Below are positions 1 through 5,343 of a stretch of 7,491 bases of DNA, in pieces. The stretch is from JBLKSS01 sp047607725 (GTDB taxonomy: Bacteria > Pseudomonadota > Gammaproteobacteria > Enterobacterales > Enterobacteriaceae). Below the pieces are notes generated by a model. It saw only the letters and a list, made by a program, of their open reading frames with translations, was not told where the DNA came from and ran no database searches. Numbering within the stretch: position 1 is the first letter of the stretch; each line of letters opens with the position of its first letter. The stretch is from contig NZ_JBLKSS010000186.1 in NCBI RefSeq assembly GCF_047607725.1, forward strand, positions 1 to 7,491. The letters run 5' to 3'. The translations under genes were made by a program, and so were the position numbers.

Positions 1-54
1 GGGCCGTACAACAAACCCACCAATAATTCAAGACGTCCTCCACGGGGCGCTTAC
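1..54. repeat. Left arm of a 54-bp perfect inverted repeat
   Basis: Every base from 1 to 54 is the reverse complement of 7407 down to 7354, and the match stops at 55 (c here, where g would be needed). Read on the minus strand, 54 to 28 encodes the last eight residues and stop of the WaaZ-like gene (VSAPWRTS), followed by its 27-bp downstream flank. The repeat may continue left of the window. It is either a true inverted duplication or an assembly fold-back at a contig end. The match itself is certain; its origin is not. Confidence 0.97.
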
Positions 55-240
55 CAAATAACCATAATGACCGCCACGCTCGTCATGGTCGATGCCCTGA
101 TAATGACACTCTACGCCTTCATCGCCGCCCGCTTGCGTCCTTATTTATCGCCAGAAAGACTTAAGCAACAGAACAGCCTGTTTGCTGGTTTCCTGGTGTT
201 GATTGCGGTCAGTCTTTGTTTTGTTAAACACACGCCTTAA
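55..240 (+). pseudogene. LysE/RhtB-type exporter, C-terminal fragment
   Basis: An open frame ending at TAA 238-240 encodes about 60 residues with two hydrophobic stretches. The first is around TLVMVDALIMTLYAFIAARL, followed by a polar linker with RPYLSPERLKQQN, then a final membrane helix FAGFLVLIAVSLCFV and a short tail KHTP. This layout (VDxxxM helix, short amphipathic linker, terminal helix) is typical of the C-terminal end of LysE/RhtB amino-acid exporters of about 200 residues. Upstream, the frame stays open to position 1, but residues encoded by 1-54 are hydrophilic and belong to the inverted repeat, so the gene is cut at about position 55. The protein would be an inner-membrane exporter but cannot work as a fragment. 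It lies 24 bp upstream of a phage-like gene on the same strand. Family assignment is by pattern only. Confidence 0.55.
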
Positions 241-264
241 TTCACTGAAAGGAGAGACATTATC

Positions 265-444
265 ATGTGGATATTAATTTTATCGATGCATGCCAGTCCT
301 TATACCGATGCAGCTTTTTCCTCACTGCATACACAAGAATTTGACACGGAAACCTCCTGTCAATAGGCCGCCAGCCAGTTCGCAGTAAAATTTGAAACGT
401 TCAAGGATATTGATGCCAAGGCAATTTGCGTGAAGAAGTCATAG
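265..444 (+). pseudogene. Small Mu-like phage protein with internal amber stop
   Basis: ATG 265 is preceded by a good ribosome site (AAAGGAG, 248-254). The frame reads MWILILSMHASPYTD, then reaches TAG at 364-366 (codon 34). It continues in the same frame through FAVKFETFKDIDAK to AICVKKS and a second TAG at 442-444, for 59 codons in all. A hydrophobic N-terminus, a mid-protein Cys and a C-terminal AxCVKK are familiar in small uncharacterised proteins of enterobacterial phages and Mu-like prophages; this recollection is not verified. The smooth continuation after the stop supports one nonsense change, probably CAG to TAG. It could instead be a genuine 33-residue peptide. Function is unknown. 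Confidence 0.5.
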
Positions 445-471
445 TGGAAAAACGGCATTTACTGCATTCAA

Positions 472-500
472 TTGTATAGTAATGATATATATTTTATAAT
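472..500 (+). promoter_or_regulatory. Possible sigma70 promoter upstream of gemA
   Basis: A perfect TATAAT (495-500) lies 17 bp downstream of TTGTAT (472-477), which matches only half of the -35 consensus. The surroundings are very AT-rich, so chance -10 matches are expected. The -10 box overlaps the left arm of the terminator at 496-530. A transcript starting near 507 would lack that left arm and escape termination. Weak evidence. Confidence 0.25.
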
Positions 501-530
501 CCTTCAGAACCCGAAGGATTATTTTTTTAT
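496..530 (+). terminator. Intrinsic terminator between small phage gene and gemA
   Basis: A perfect 10-bp stem (ATAATCCTTC at 496-505 with GAAGGATTAT at 513-522) closes a 7-base loop AGAACCC and is followed at once by a run of seven T (522-528). An AT-rich stretch on the left side could also allow some termination on the minus strand. It would insulate gemA-mor from transcription through the upstream exporter and small phage gene. Confidence 0.75.
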
Positions 531-575
531 TAATGGCATAAGGAACCTCGCCCTCGACAATAAAGGACGCCACCG

Positions 576-1019
576 ATGACCCGACAAAAATACCTGTAGT
601 TAATCCATATTGCCGCCAGGCAACTGAAACTGGACGAGGATACCTATCGTCAGCTCCTGAAAAACCTGACGGATCAGTCTTCGGCAAAAGTACTTAGCAC
701 GACAGCCCTTGACCGCGTACTGAAAGCATTAAAAAGACAGTGCTTTCGTATTCATTCCCATCAAATACCCGCAACCACTCAGACTCAGGCCTATTTTCCA
801 CAGCTACAGAAAATCCGGGCCTTGTGGCATCAGATGGCGAGTGAGGGGATAGTCCGCGATGGCTCAGAGAAGGCCATGAGTCGCTTTATTAAACGGGAAA
901 CAGGTATCGATCGCCCTCAATGGCTCAATAGCCAGCAGGCCAGCCAGGTGATTGAACGCCTGAAAAAATGGCAGCAGCGTACAAAAGGAAACAATCATGG
1001 GTGCCGCCAAACACAATGA
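576..1019 (+). pseudogene. gemA: Mu GemA (gp16)-like regulatory protein, amber at codon 8
   Basis: ATG 576 follows AAAGGA (562-567). The reading is MTRQKYL, then TAG at 597-599, then LIHIAARQLKLDEDTYRQLL and onward to TGA 1017-1019, about 147 codons. Phage Mu GemA-family features are clear: the N-terminal IHIAxRQLxLDxDTYR segment, a variable linker, and the C-terminal block with KIRALWHQMASEG, SRFIKRETGID, QWLNSQQASQVIERLKKW. Mu GemA is an early protein reported to affect host gene expression and DNA supercoiling. A single CAG to TAG change explains the break, because homology runs on both sides of it. No good restart with a ribosome site is evident; an internal TTG at 822 leaves only the C-terminal domain. 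It overlaps mor by 23 bp, as expected for a translationally coupled gemA-mor pair. Confidence 0.85.
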
Positions 1020-1611
1020 ATTACTTGATTACCTTGCTGAATCAGTGCAAGTGGTCCTCACCGGACAGACGGATATTCCCCAGAAATGCGTGCGACGAGC
1101 AGCAGAATTAGTGAAAAGCCGGATGGCTTTTGTCTGGGCAAATAGCGTCATTTACATTCCCAAACAGCTGCATAGCCAAAACCTGTCACGCAATCAGAAG
1201 ATTTTTACGGATTTTGACGGCTATAACCATCCCACACTGTCGGAGAAGTATGGCCTTTCTATCCAGCGTATCTATGCTATCGTCAAACAAATGAAAGAGG
1301 AACATATCAAACAGCATCAAGGCACACTGTTTGATTTATGCAATTTCAGGGAGGGAGCAGAGAATAGCAGCAATGAACGCCCGTATTACATCCTGGAAGA
1401 TATCATTGCCCATACTTCATCCTGCCTGCAGGCTCATCTTGCCCTCGACAGAAAACAGGCTGATGGCCTGGGGGACGCAATTGCACAACATTTTTCACAG
1501 CATCGCCACGGACTATTTGGCTACATTCGTTCTGGCACTACGCAACAACCACCAGACATCAACCAGGGTTGCTTATTTGATATAAGCACTGAAAATATCG
1601 AACACGACTGA
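997..1611 (+). CDS. mor: Mor-family phage middle transcription activator
   Basis: A frame of 204 codons starts at ATG 997, placed by AAAGGA at 984-989 and nested in the end of gemA. Residues 7-115 align with Mu Mor: an N-terminal helical dimerisation part, the strand VIYIPKQ (51-57), then FTDFDGYNHPTLSEKYGLS and SIQRIYAIVKQMK (about 70-100), which is the helix-turn-helix, and an end like Mu's in HQGTLFD. Mu Mor is about 129 residues and activates the middle promoter after the early phase. This protein carries about 85 extra residues. Those at 131-180 look like another Mor N-terminal domain (YILEDIIAHTSSCLQ, LALDRKQADGLGDAIAQHF), and QGCLFD at 190-195 echoes QGTLFD at 108-113. That may reflect fusion with a partly deleted second copy, or be normal in a subfamily. 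The frame is intact, but the phage genes it would activate are absent downstream, so it is likely functionless here. An ambiguous base lies one position after the stop codon. Confidence 0.88.
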   Translation: MGAAKHNELLDYLAESVQVVLTGQTDIPQKCVRRAAELVKSRMAFVWANSVIYIPKQLHSQNLSRNQKIFTDFDGYNHPTLSEKYGLSIQRIYAIVKQMKEEHIKQHQGTLFDLCNFREGAENSSNERPYYILEDIIAHTSSCLQAHLALDRKQADGLGDAIAQHFSQHRHGLFGYIRSGTTQQPPDINQGCLFDISTENIEHD

Positions 1612-1631
1612 NTTTTGCCATCAATAATNTT

Positions 1632-1648
1632 GTTGCACTGAGTGTAAC
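1632..1648. other. Short dyad just downstream of mor
   Basis: GTTGCAC (1632-1638) and GTGTAAC (1642-1648) form a near-perfect dyad around TGA, with one G.T position. In Mu, Mor binds a dyad upstream of the middle promoter Pm, which follows mor, so the position would suit a Mor operator. No convincing -10 box is seen at the expected distance. It could equally be part of a mobile-element end or chance. Confidence 0.25.
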
Positions 1649-1663
1649 AGAATTACAGTTTCC

Positions 1664-1715
1664 ATCTCACATCTCCCCACATTTATCTCACGTATTCGGT
1701 TTAAATATCTCACGT
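1664..1715. repeat. Three direct ATCTCAC repeats at the phage-chromosome boundary
   Basis: ATCTCACAT (1664-1672), ATCTCACGT (1685-1693) and ATCTCACGT (1707-1715) recur at 21 and 22 bp, two helical turns, in an otherwise AT-rich stretch. Immediately afterwards the sequence turns GC-rich and enters a 5'-truncated chromosomal gene. Closely phased direct repeats are typical of transposase-binding ends, such as Mu-type ends or multi-repeat insertion-sequence ends. I cannot assign a family, and the exact outer boundary (about 1716-1723) is not determined. Confidence 0.5.
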
Positions 1716-2291
1716 CTGATCATCAGCCGGTCGCCGGCGGCTTGCCGGTCTCGTCGGTGGTGATCCCCTCCGTGGGCGCCGATTATGTTGAAGAAGCGCT
1801 ACTCAGCGCGACGTTTGCCGCGCGCTATGCGCCGGACTTGGCCGAGATAGTCATCGTCACCGATCAGAGCGCCGCCGCCTTTCTCGCCGCCACCCGCCAG
1901 ACCTGGCTGCGCATGTGCCCGATATGGATCGCATTTTTCCGCGACACCTGGTCGCGCATGGCCGGCACCCAGCCGCCGACCGATCAGCTGCCGCAGGCGG
2001 CGATGCTGGATACGCTGGACATTCGCACCATCAATCTGGGCGAATGGATGAACTGGCCGGTGGCGGCACGCCCTCGGTCATACCGCCGCAGGTAGTGGGC
2101 GCCCACGGCGGCTTCCCTCTGTCGGAATGGCAGAAATATGTGCAATCACGGGAGACCCCTCTGCTGTTCAAACCGCAAACCTACACCCGTAAAGTACGTT
2201 ATCTAAGCGATGAAGAACGGCTTGCGCGTGCCGCGACACCGCATTCGCGGTCAACCGGGAAGATATAAAGCCGGGGGAGGAAATGCTATGA
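1716..2291 (+). pseudogene. Unidentified gene remnant, 5'-truncated with two frameshifts
   Basis: Protein-like sequence runs through three frames. Frame A (from about 1721) gives PVAGGLPVSSVVIPSVG and ARYAPDLAEIVIVTDQSA, then DIRTINLGEWMNW to about 2060. Frame B (about 2065-2240) gives PQVVGAHGGFPLSEWQKYV, then LLFKPQTYTRKVRYLSDEER. Frame C gives FAVNREDIKPGEEML and stops at TGA 2289-2291. Each change (A to B, B to C) fits loss of one base. The 5' end is missing at the mobile-element boundary. The VVIPSVG...EIVIVTDQ pattern (beta strand, turn, strand) is reminiscent of GT-A nucleotide-sugar transferases, and the position beside the LPS operon would suit that, but I do not recognise the family. 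Codon use and GC content match the LPS genes, so this is host DNA, not phage. Confidence 0.6.
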
Positions 2292-2305
2292 TAAGACCAT
2301 TATCA

Positions 2306-2333
2306 GGAGCTGACGTTGTGTCGGCTCCGTCAG
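2306..2333 (+). other. Overlapping alternative hairpins in the hldD leader
   Basis: GGAGCTGA (2306-2313) can pair with TCGGCTCC (2321-2328, one wobble), while CTGACG (2310-2315) can pair with CGTCAG (2328-2333). The two stems exclude each other. There is no T run, so neither is a classical terminator. The 59-bp gap between the pseudogene stop and hldD contains TATGAT (2287-2292) but no convincing -35, and no sigma32 consensus such as is associated with rfaD (htrM) in E. coli. The promoter for the operon is therefore not located. Confidence 0.3.
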
Positions 2334-2350
2334 TCACGCAAGGGTAACCC

Positions 2351-3283
2351 ATGATAGTTGTCACTGGTGGGGCCGGTTTTATCGGCAGTAATATCGTCAA
2401 GGCGTTAAATCAGATCGGCTACAACGATATTTTGGTGGTGGATAACCTGAAAGACGGCACCAAATATGCCAATCTGGTCGACCTCAATATCACCGATTAT
2501 ATGGATAAAGAGGATTTTATCGCCAGCATCGTCGCCGGCGATGATTTCGGCGATATTGATGCGGTATTCCATGAAGGCGCCTGTTCTTCCACCACCGAGT
2601 GGGATGGCAAGTACATGATGGATAATAATTATCACTACTCAAAAGAGCTGTTGCACTACTGCATGGAACGTACCATTCCCTTCCTGTACGCCTCTTCCGC
2701 GGCAACTTACGGCGGTCGGACGGAAAACTTCATTGAGGATCGGCAGTACGAACAGCCGTTGAATGTTTACGGCTATTCCAAATTTCTCTTCGATCAATAT
2801 GTGCGCGCGCTATTGCCGCAGGCCGAGTCGCAAATTTGCGGCTTCCGTTATTTCAATGTTTATGGCCCGCGCGAAGGGCATAAATGCGGCATGGCGAGCG
2901 TGGCTTTTCATTTAAATAACCAAATCAACGCCGGTGAAAATCCAAAATTGTTCGCAGGCAGCGAAGGTTTCAAACGCGATTTCGTCTATGTGGGCGACGT
3001 AGCGGCGGTGAATCTTTGGTTCTGGCAAAACAGCGTCTCGGGGATTTTTAATTGCGGCACCGGCCGGGCAGAATCCTTCCAGGCTGTCGCGGACGCCGTG
3101 CTGGATTACCATAAAAAAGGCCAGTTGGAATACATTCCGTTCCCGGAGAAACTTAAAGGGCCCTATCAGGCCTACACCCAGGCGGATCTAACCCAGCTGC
3201 GCGCCGCCGGCTACCATCAACCGTTTAAAACCGTCGCCGAAGGGGTCGCGGAATATTTACGCTGGTTAAACCATAACCATTGA
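2351..3283 (+). CDS. hldD: ADP-L-glycero-D-manno-heptose-6-epimerase
   Basis: HldD (RfaD, GmhD) is the cytoplasmic enzyme that inverts C6 of ADP-D-glycero-beta-D-manno-heptose, making the L-glycero donor used by WaaC and WaaF. It is an extended short-chain dehydrogenase-type epimerase using tightly bound NADP. At 310 residues it equals the E. coli length. The Rossmann nucleotide loop TGGAGFIG is at residues 5-12, the SSAATYGG segment at 115-122, the catalytic Tyr140 and Lys144 in VYGYSKFLF, and Lys178 in GPREGHK, all at the E. coli numbering. FKRDFVYVGDVA and NCGTGRAESFQA follow in the substrate-binding part. The start is fixed by N-terminal homology and AAGGG at 2340-2344. It is the first gene of the operon, 31 bp upstream of waaF. 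No sign of decay is seen. Confidence 0.98.
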   Translation: MIVVTGGAGFIGSNIVKALNQIGYNDILVVDNLKDGTKYANLVDLNITDYMDKEDFIASIVAGDDFGDIDAVFHEGACSSTTEWDGKYMMDNNYHYSKELLHYCMERTIPFLYASSAATYGGRTENFIEDRQYEQPLNVYGYSKFLFDQYVRALLPQAESQICGFRYFNVYGPREGHKCGMASVAFHLNNQINAGENPKLFAGSEGFKRDFVYVGDVAAVNLWFWQNSVSGIFNCGTGRAESFQAVADAVLDYHKKGQLEYIPFPEKLKGPYQAYTQADLTQLRAAGYHQPFKTVAEGVAEYLRWLNHNH

Positions 3284-3314
3284 TATTCTTCAGGGCTAGA
3301 AAGAGAGCGGCGGC

Positions 3315-4400
3315 ATGAAAATACTGGTGATTGGACCATCCTGGGTCGGCGATATGATGATGTCCCAGAGCCTGTATCGCCTGCTGGCGCAGCGCCATCC
3401 CGACGCGCAGATTGATGTGATGGTCCCGGCCTGGTGCCGCCCTTTGCTTAACCGCATGCCGGAGGTCAACCAGGCGCTGGCGATGCCGCTCGGCCACGGC
3501 GTCCTGGCGCTGGGGGAGCGCCGCCGGCTGGGGCGGGCGCTGCGGCAAAACGGCTATCAGCAGGCGCTGGTCCTACCTAACTCGTTCAAATCGGCACTGG
3601 TGCCGTTTTTCGCCGGCATCCCGCAACGCACCGGCTGGCGCGGCGAGATGCGTTATGGTCTGCTCAACGACATCCGCACGCTGGATAAACAGGCCTTTCC
3701 GCTGATGGTGCAGCGCTACGCCGCCCTGGCCTTCGATCGCCAGGGGATGCAAAGCGCAACCGATTTACCCACGCCGCTGCCCTGGCCGCGCCTGACGGTC
3801 AGAGCGACGGACATCGATCTGGCCCTGCGCACCTTTGTGCCCGAGGGCGCCCGCCCGCTTATCGGCTTTTGTCCCGGAGCGGAATTCGGCCCCGCCAAAC
3901 GTTGGCCGCATTATCATTATGCCGCGCTGTCCGAGGCGCTCATTCGCTGCGGCTATCAGATAGCGCTGTTCGGCTCCGCCAAGGACCAGGCGGCCGGAGA
4001 GGCTATCGGCGCCGCGTTGCCCACGGACTGTCGCTGCCACTGCCACAACCTGGCCGGCAAGACTTCGCTGGAGCAGGCGGTAGCGCTTATCGCCGCCTGC
4101 CAGGGGATCGTCAGCAACGATTCCGGCCTGATGCATGTCGCCAGCGCGCTGGATCGCCCGCTGGTGGCGCTGTACGGGCCCAGCAGTCCGGATTTCACCC
4201 CGCCGCTTTCCCACCAGGCCCGCGTGATTCGCTTAATAAGCGGTTATCATAAAATACGAAAATGTGACGACGAACAAGGCTACCATCAGAGCCTGATCGC
4301 TATCCAACCTGCCCAGGTGCTGAGCGAACTGGAAACATTATTGCCCCCCAAGAGGAGAATTAATGCAGGTTCTGATCGTCAAAACGTCCTCGATGGGTGA
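3315..4400 (+). CDS. waaF: ADP-heptose:LPS heptosyltransferase II, altered C-terminus
   Basis: WaaF (RfaF) adds the second L-glycero-D-manno-heptose to the inner core at the cytoplasmic face of the inner membrane. It is a GT-B enzyme of family GT9. The N-terminal GPSWVGDMMMSQSLY begins at residue 7 with Asp13 in the usual GT9 acidic position; LPNSFKSALVPFFAG and TGWRGEMRYGLLND follow. The C-terminal half has PGAEFGPAKRW (187-197), NDSGLMH (268-274) and LYGPSSPDFTPPLSH. The match to E. coli is close along the whole length until the end. The frame runs to TGA 4398-4400 (361 residues), overlapping waaC by 38 bp with an unfamiliar tail from residue 346. This follows a run of six C at 4344-4349. 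One more C would give LPPQEEN and stop at TAA 4361-4363 (349 residues, E. coli 348, ending QEEA), producing a TAATG junction. The likely cause is a 1-base loss or sequencing error; activity is probably unaffected. The ribosome site is AGAGAG just upstream. Confidence 0.96.
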   Translation: MKILVIGPSWVGDMMMSQSLYRLLAQRHPDAQIDVMVPAWCRPLLNRMPEVNQALAMPLGHGVLALGERRRLGRALRQNGYQQALVLPNSFKSALVPFFAGIPQRTGWRGEMRYGLLNDIRTLDKQAFPLMVQRYAALAFDRQGMQSATDLPTPLPWPRLTVRATDIDLALRTFVPEGARPLIGFCPGAEFGPAKRWPHYHYAALSEALIRCGYQIALFGSAKDQAAGEAIGAALPTDCRCHCHNLAGKTSLEQAVALIAACQGIVSNDSGLMHVASALDRPLVALYGPSSPDFTPPLSHQARVIRLISGYHKIRKCDDEQGYHQSLIAIQPAQVLSELETLLPPKRRINAGSDRQNVLDG

Positions 4401-5337
4401 TGTATTGCATACTCTGCCTGCGCTGACCGATGCGGTGCACGCCTTGCCGGGGATCCGTTTCGACTGGGTGGTGGAAAAAAATTTCTCCCAGATCCCCACC
4501 TGGCATCCGGCGGTGCGGCGGGTCATTCCGGTAGCGATTCGCCGCTGGCGTAAAAACTGGTTCGGCACGGCCACACGGCAGGAGCGCTGCGACTTTAAAC
4601 GGCAGCTGCAGCAAGAGCGCTACGACGCGGTTATCGACGCGCAGGGCCTGATGAAAAGCGCCGCACTCGTCACCCGCGTGGCGCGCGGCGAAAAACACGG
4701 TCTTGACTACAAAAGCGCGCGCGAACCCTTCGCCAGTTGGTTTTACCACCAGCGGCACGACGTGAACAAGCAACAGCACGCCATAGAGCGCATTCGCCAG
4801 CTGTTCGCCGCCAGTCTGGGTTACCCGCTTCCCACGACGCCCGGCGATTACGCCATTGCCGGCCACTTTACCCCCGCGACGGGCAGCGAGGCCTATCTGG
4901 TCTTTCTACACGCCACCACCCGTCCCGGCAAACACTGGCCGGAAGCCCACTGGCGCGCGCTTATCCAGCTTGCCGCTGACGCCGGTTATCGCATTAAGTT
5001 ACCCTGGGGGACGGAGCAGGAGCAGCAACGCGCCCGGCGTCTGGCCGAGGGATCCAGCGCCGCGCAAGTGCTCCCGCCGTTGTGGCTGGCGGAGGTGGCG
5101 GCACAGCTGGCTGGCGCGCGGGCGATCGTGTCGGTGGATACCGGTCTCAGTCATTTGGCCGCCGCCCTCGACCGCCCGAACCTGACGCTGTACGGCCCTA
5201 CCGATCCAGGGCTTATCGGCGGTTACGGGCGCCACCAGCAGGCGCTGCGCGCGGACGACGGCAATATGGAGAGTCTGACGGCGGAGCACGTCTGGCGGAC
5301 GTTGCAACCGATGCTGCCGCCAAGGGAACAGGGATAG
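4363..5337 (+). CDS. waaC: ADP-heptose:LPS heptosyltransferase I
   Basis: WaaC (RfaC) transfers the first heptose from ADP-heptose to the inner Kdo of Kdo2-lipid A, acting at the inner side of the cytoplasmic membrane. It is a GT-B fold, GT9 enzyme. The 324 residues compare with 319 in E. coli. LIVKTSSMGDVLHTLPALTD opens the protein, with Asp13 at the position of the proposed catalytic base. VIPVAIRRWRK and YDAVIDAQGLMKSAALVTR follow. In the C-terminal domain, FLHATTRPGKHWPE carries Lys190 (E. coli Lys192), and SVDTGLSHLAAALDRPN and LYGPTDPGLIGGYG form the nucleotide-heptose site. Start ATG 4363 follows AGGAG (4353-4357). An extra stretch near residues 169-176 and the C-terminal tail are the least conserved parts. 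The frame is intact, ending in TAG, and the next gene starts 6 bp later, which suggests translational coupling. Confidence 0.98.
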   Translation: MQVLIVKTSSMGDVLHTLPALTDAVHALPGIRFDWVVEKNFSQIPTWHPAVRRVIPVAIRRWRKNWFGTATRQERCDFKRQLQQERYDAVIDAQGLMKSAALVTRVARGEKHGLDYKSAREPFASWFYHQRHDVNKQQHAIERIRQLFAASLGYPLPTTPGDYAIAGHFTPATGSEAYLVFLHATTRPGKHWPEAHWRALIQLAADAGYRIKLPWGTEQEQQRARRLAEGSSAAQVLPPLWLAEVAAQLAGARAIVSVDTGLSHLAAALDRPNLTLYGPTDPGLIGGYGRHQQALRADDGNMESLTAEHVWRTLQPMLPPREQG

Positions 5338-5343
5338 CCCATC

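Noticed and set aside
364..366. Pyrrolysine-type or programmed readthrough of the TAG codons
   Set aside because: No supporting structure is seen after the codons, the contexts differ between genes, and TAG also serves as a normal stop in waaC.
439..687. An 82-codon minus-strand frame across the terminator and the start of gemA
   Set aside because: It is antisense to gemA and crosses a strong hairpin; it has no family-like motif.
1331..1585. An alternate plus-strand frame inside the mor tail, considered as a frameshifted continuation of Mor
   Set aside because: The Mor-like pattern (helical repeat and LFD ending) is in the main frame, and the alternate frame shows no better homology.
2281..2350. 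Sigma32 heat-shock promoter upstream of hldD, as known for E. coli rfaD (htrM)
   Set aside because: No sequence resembling CTTGAAA with a properly spaced CCCCAT is present in the leader.
4076..4083. GGCGGTAG, the core of the ops element recognised by RfaH in LPS operons
   Set aside because: It lies inside waaF coding sequence (within QAVAL), far from any leader, without a JUMPstart neighbourhood, and the T expected at position 11 of the ops element is C. An eight-base match by chance in GC-rich DNA is plausible.
4360..4866. A 168-codon open frame on the minus strand opposite waaC, and similar ones opposite waaF (3765-4214) and the WaaZ-like gene (6892-7236)
   Set aside because: They lie fully opposite conserved genes in GC-rich DNA, where stop-free antisense frames are common. 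Their sequences are rich in Arg, Gly and Gln without recognisable motifs, and no ribosome sites stand out.
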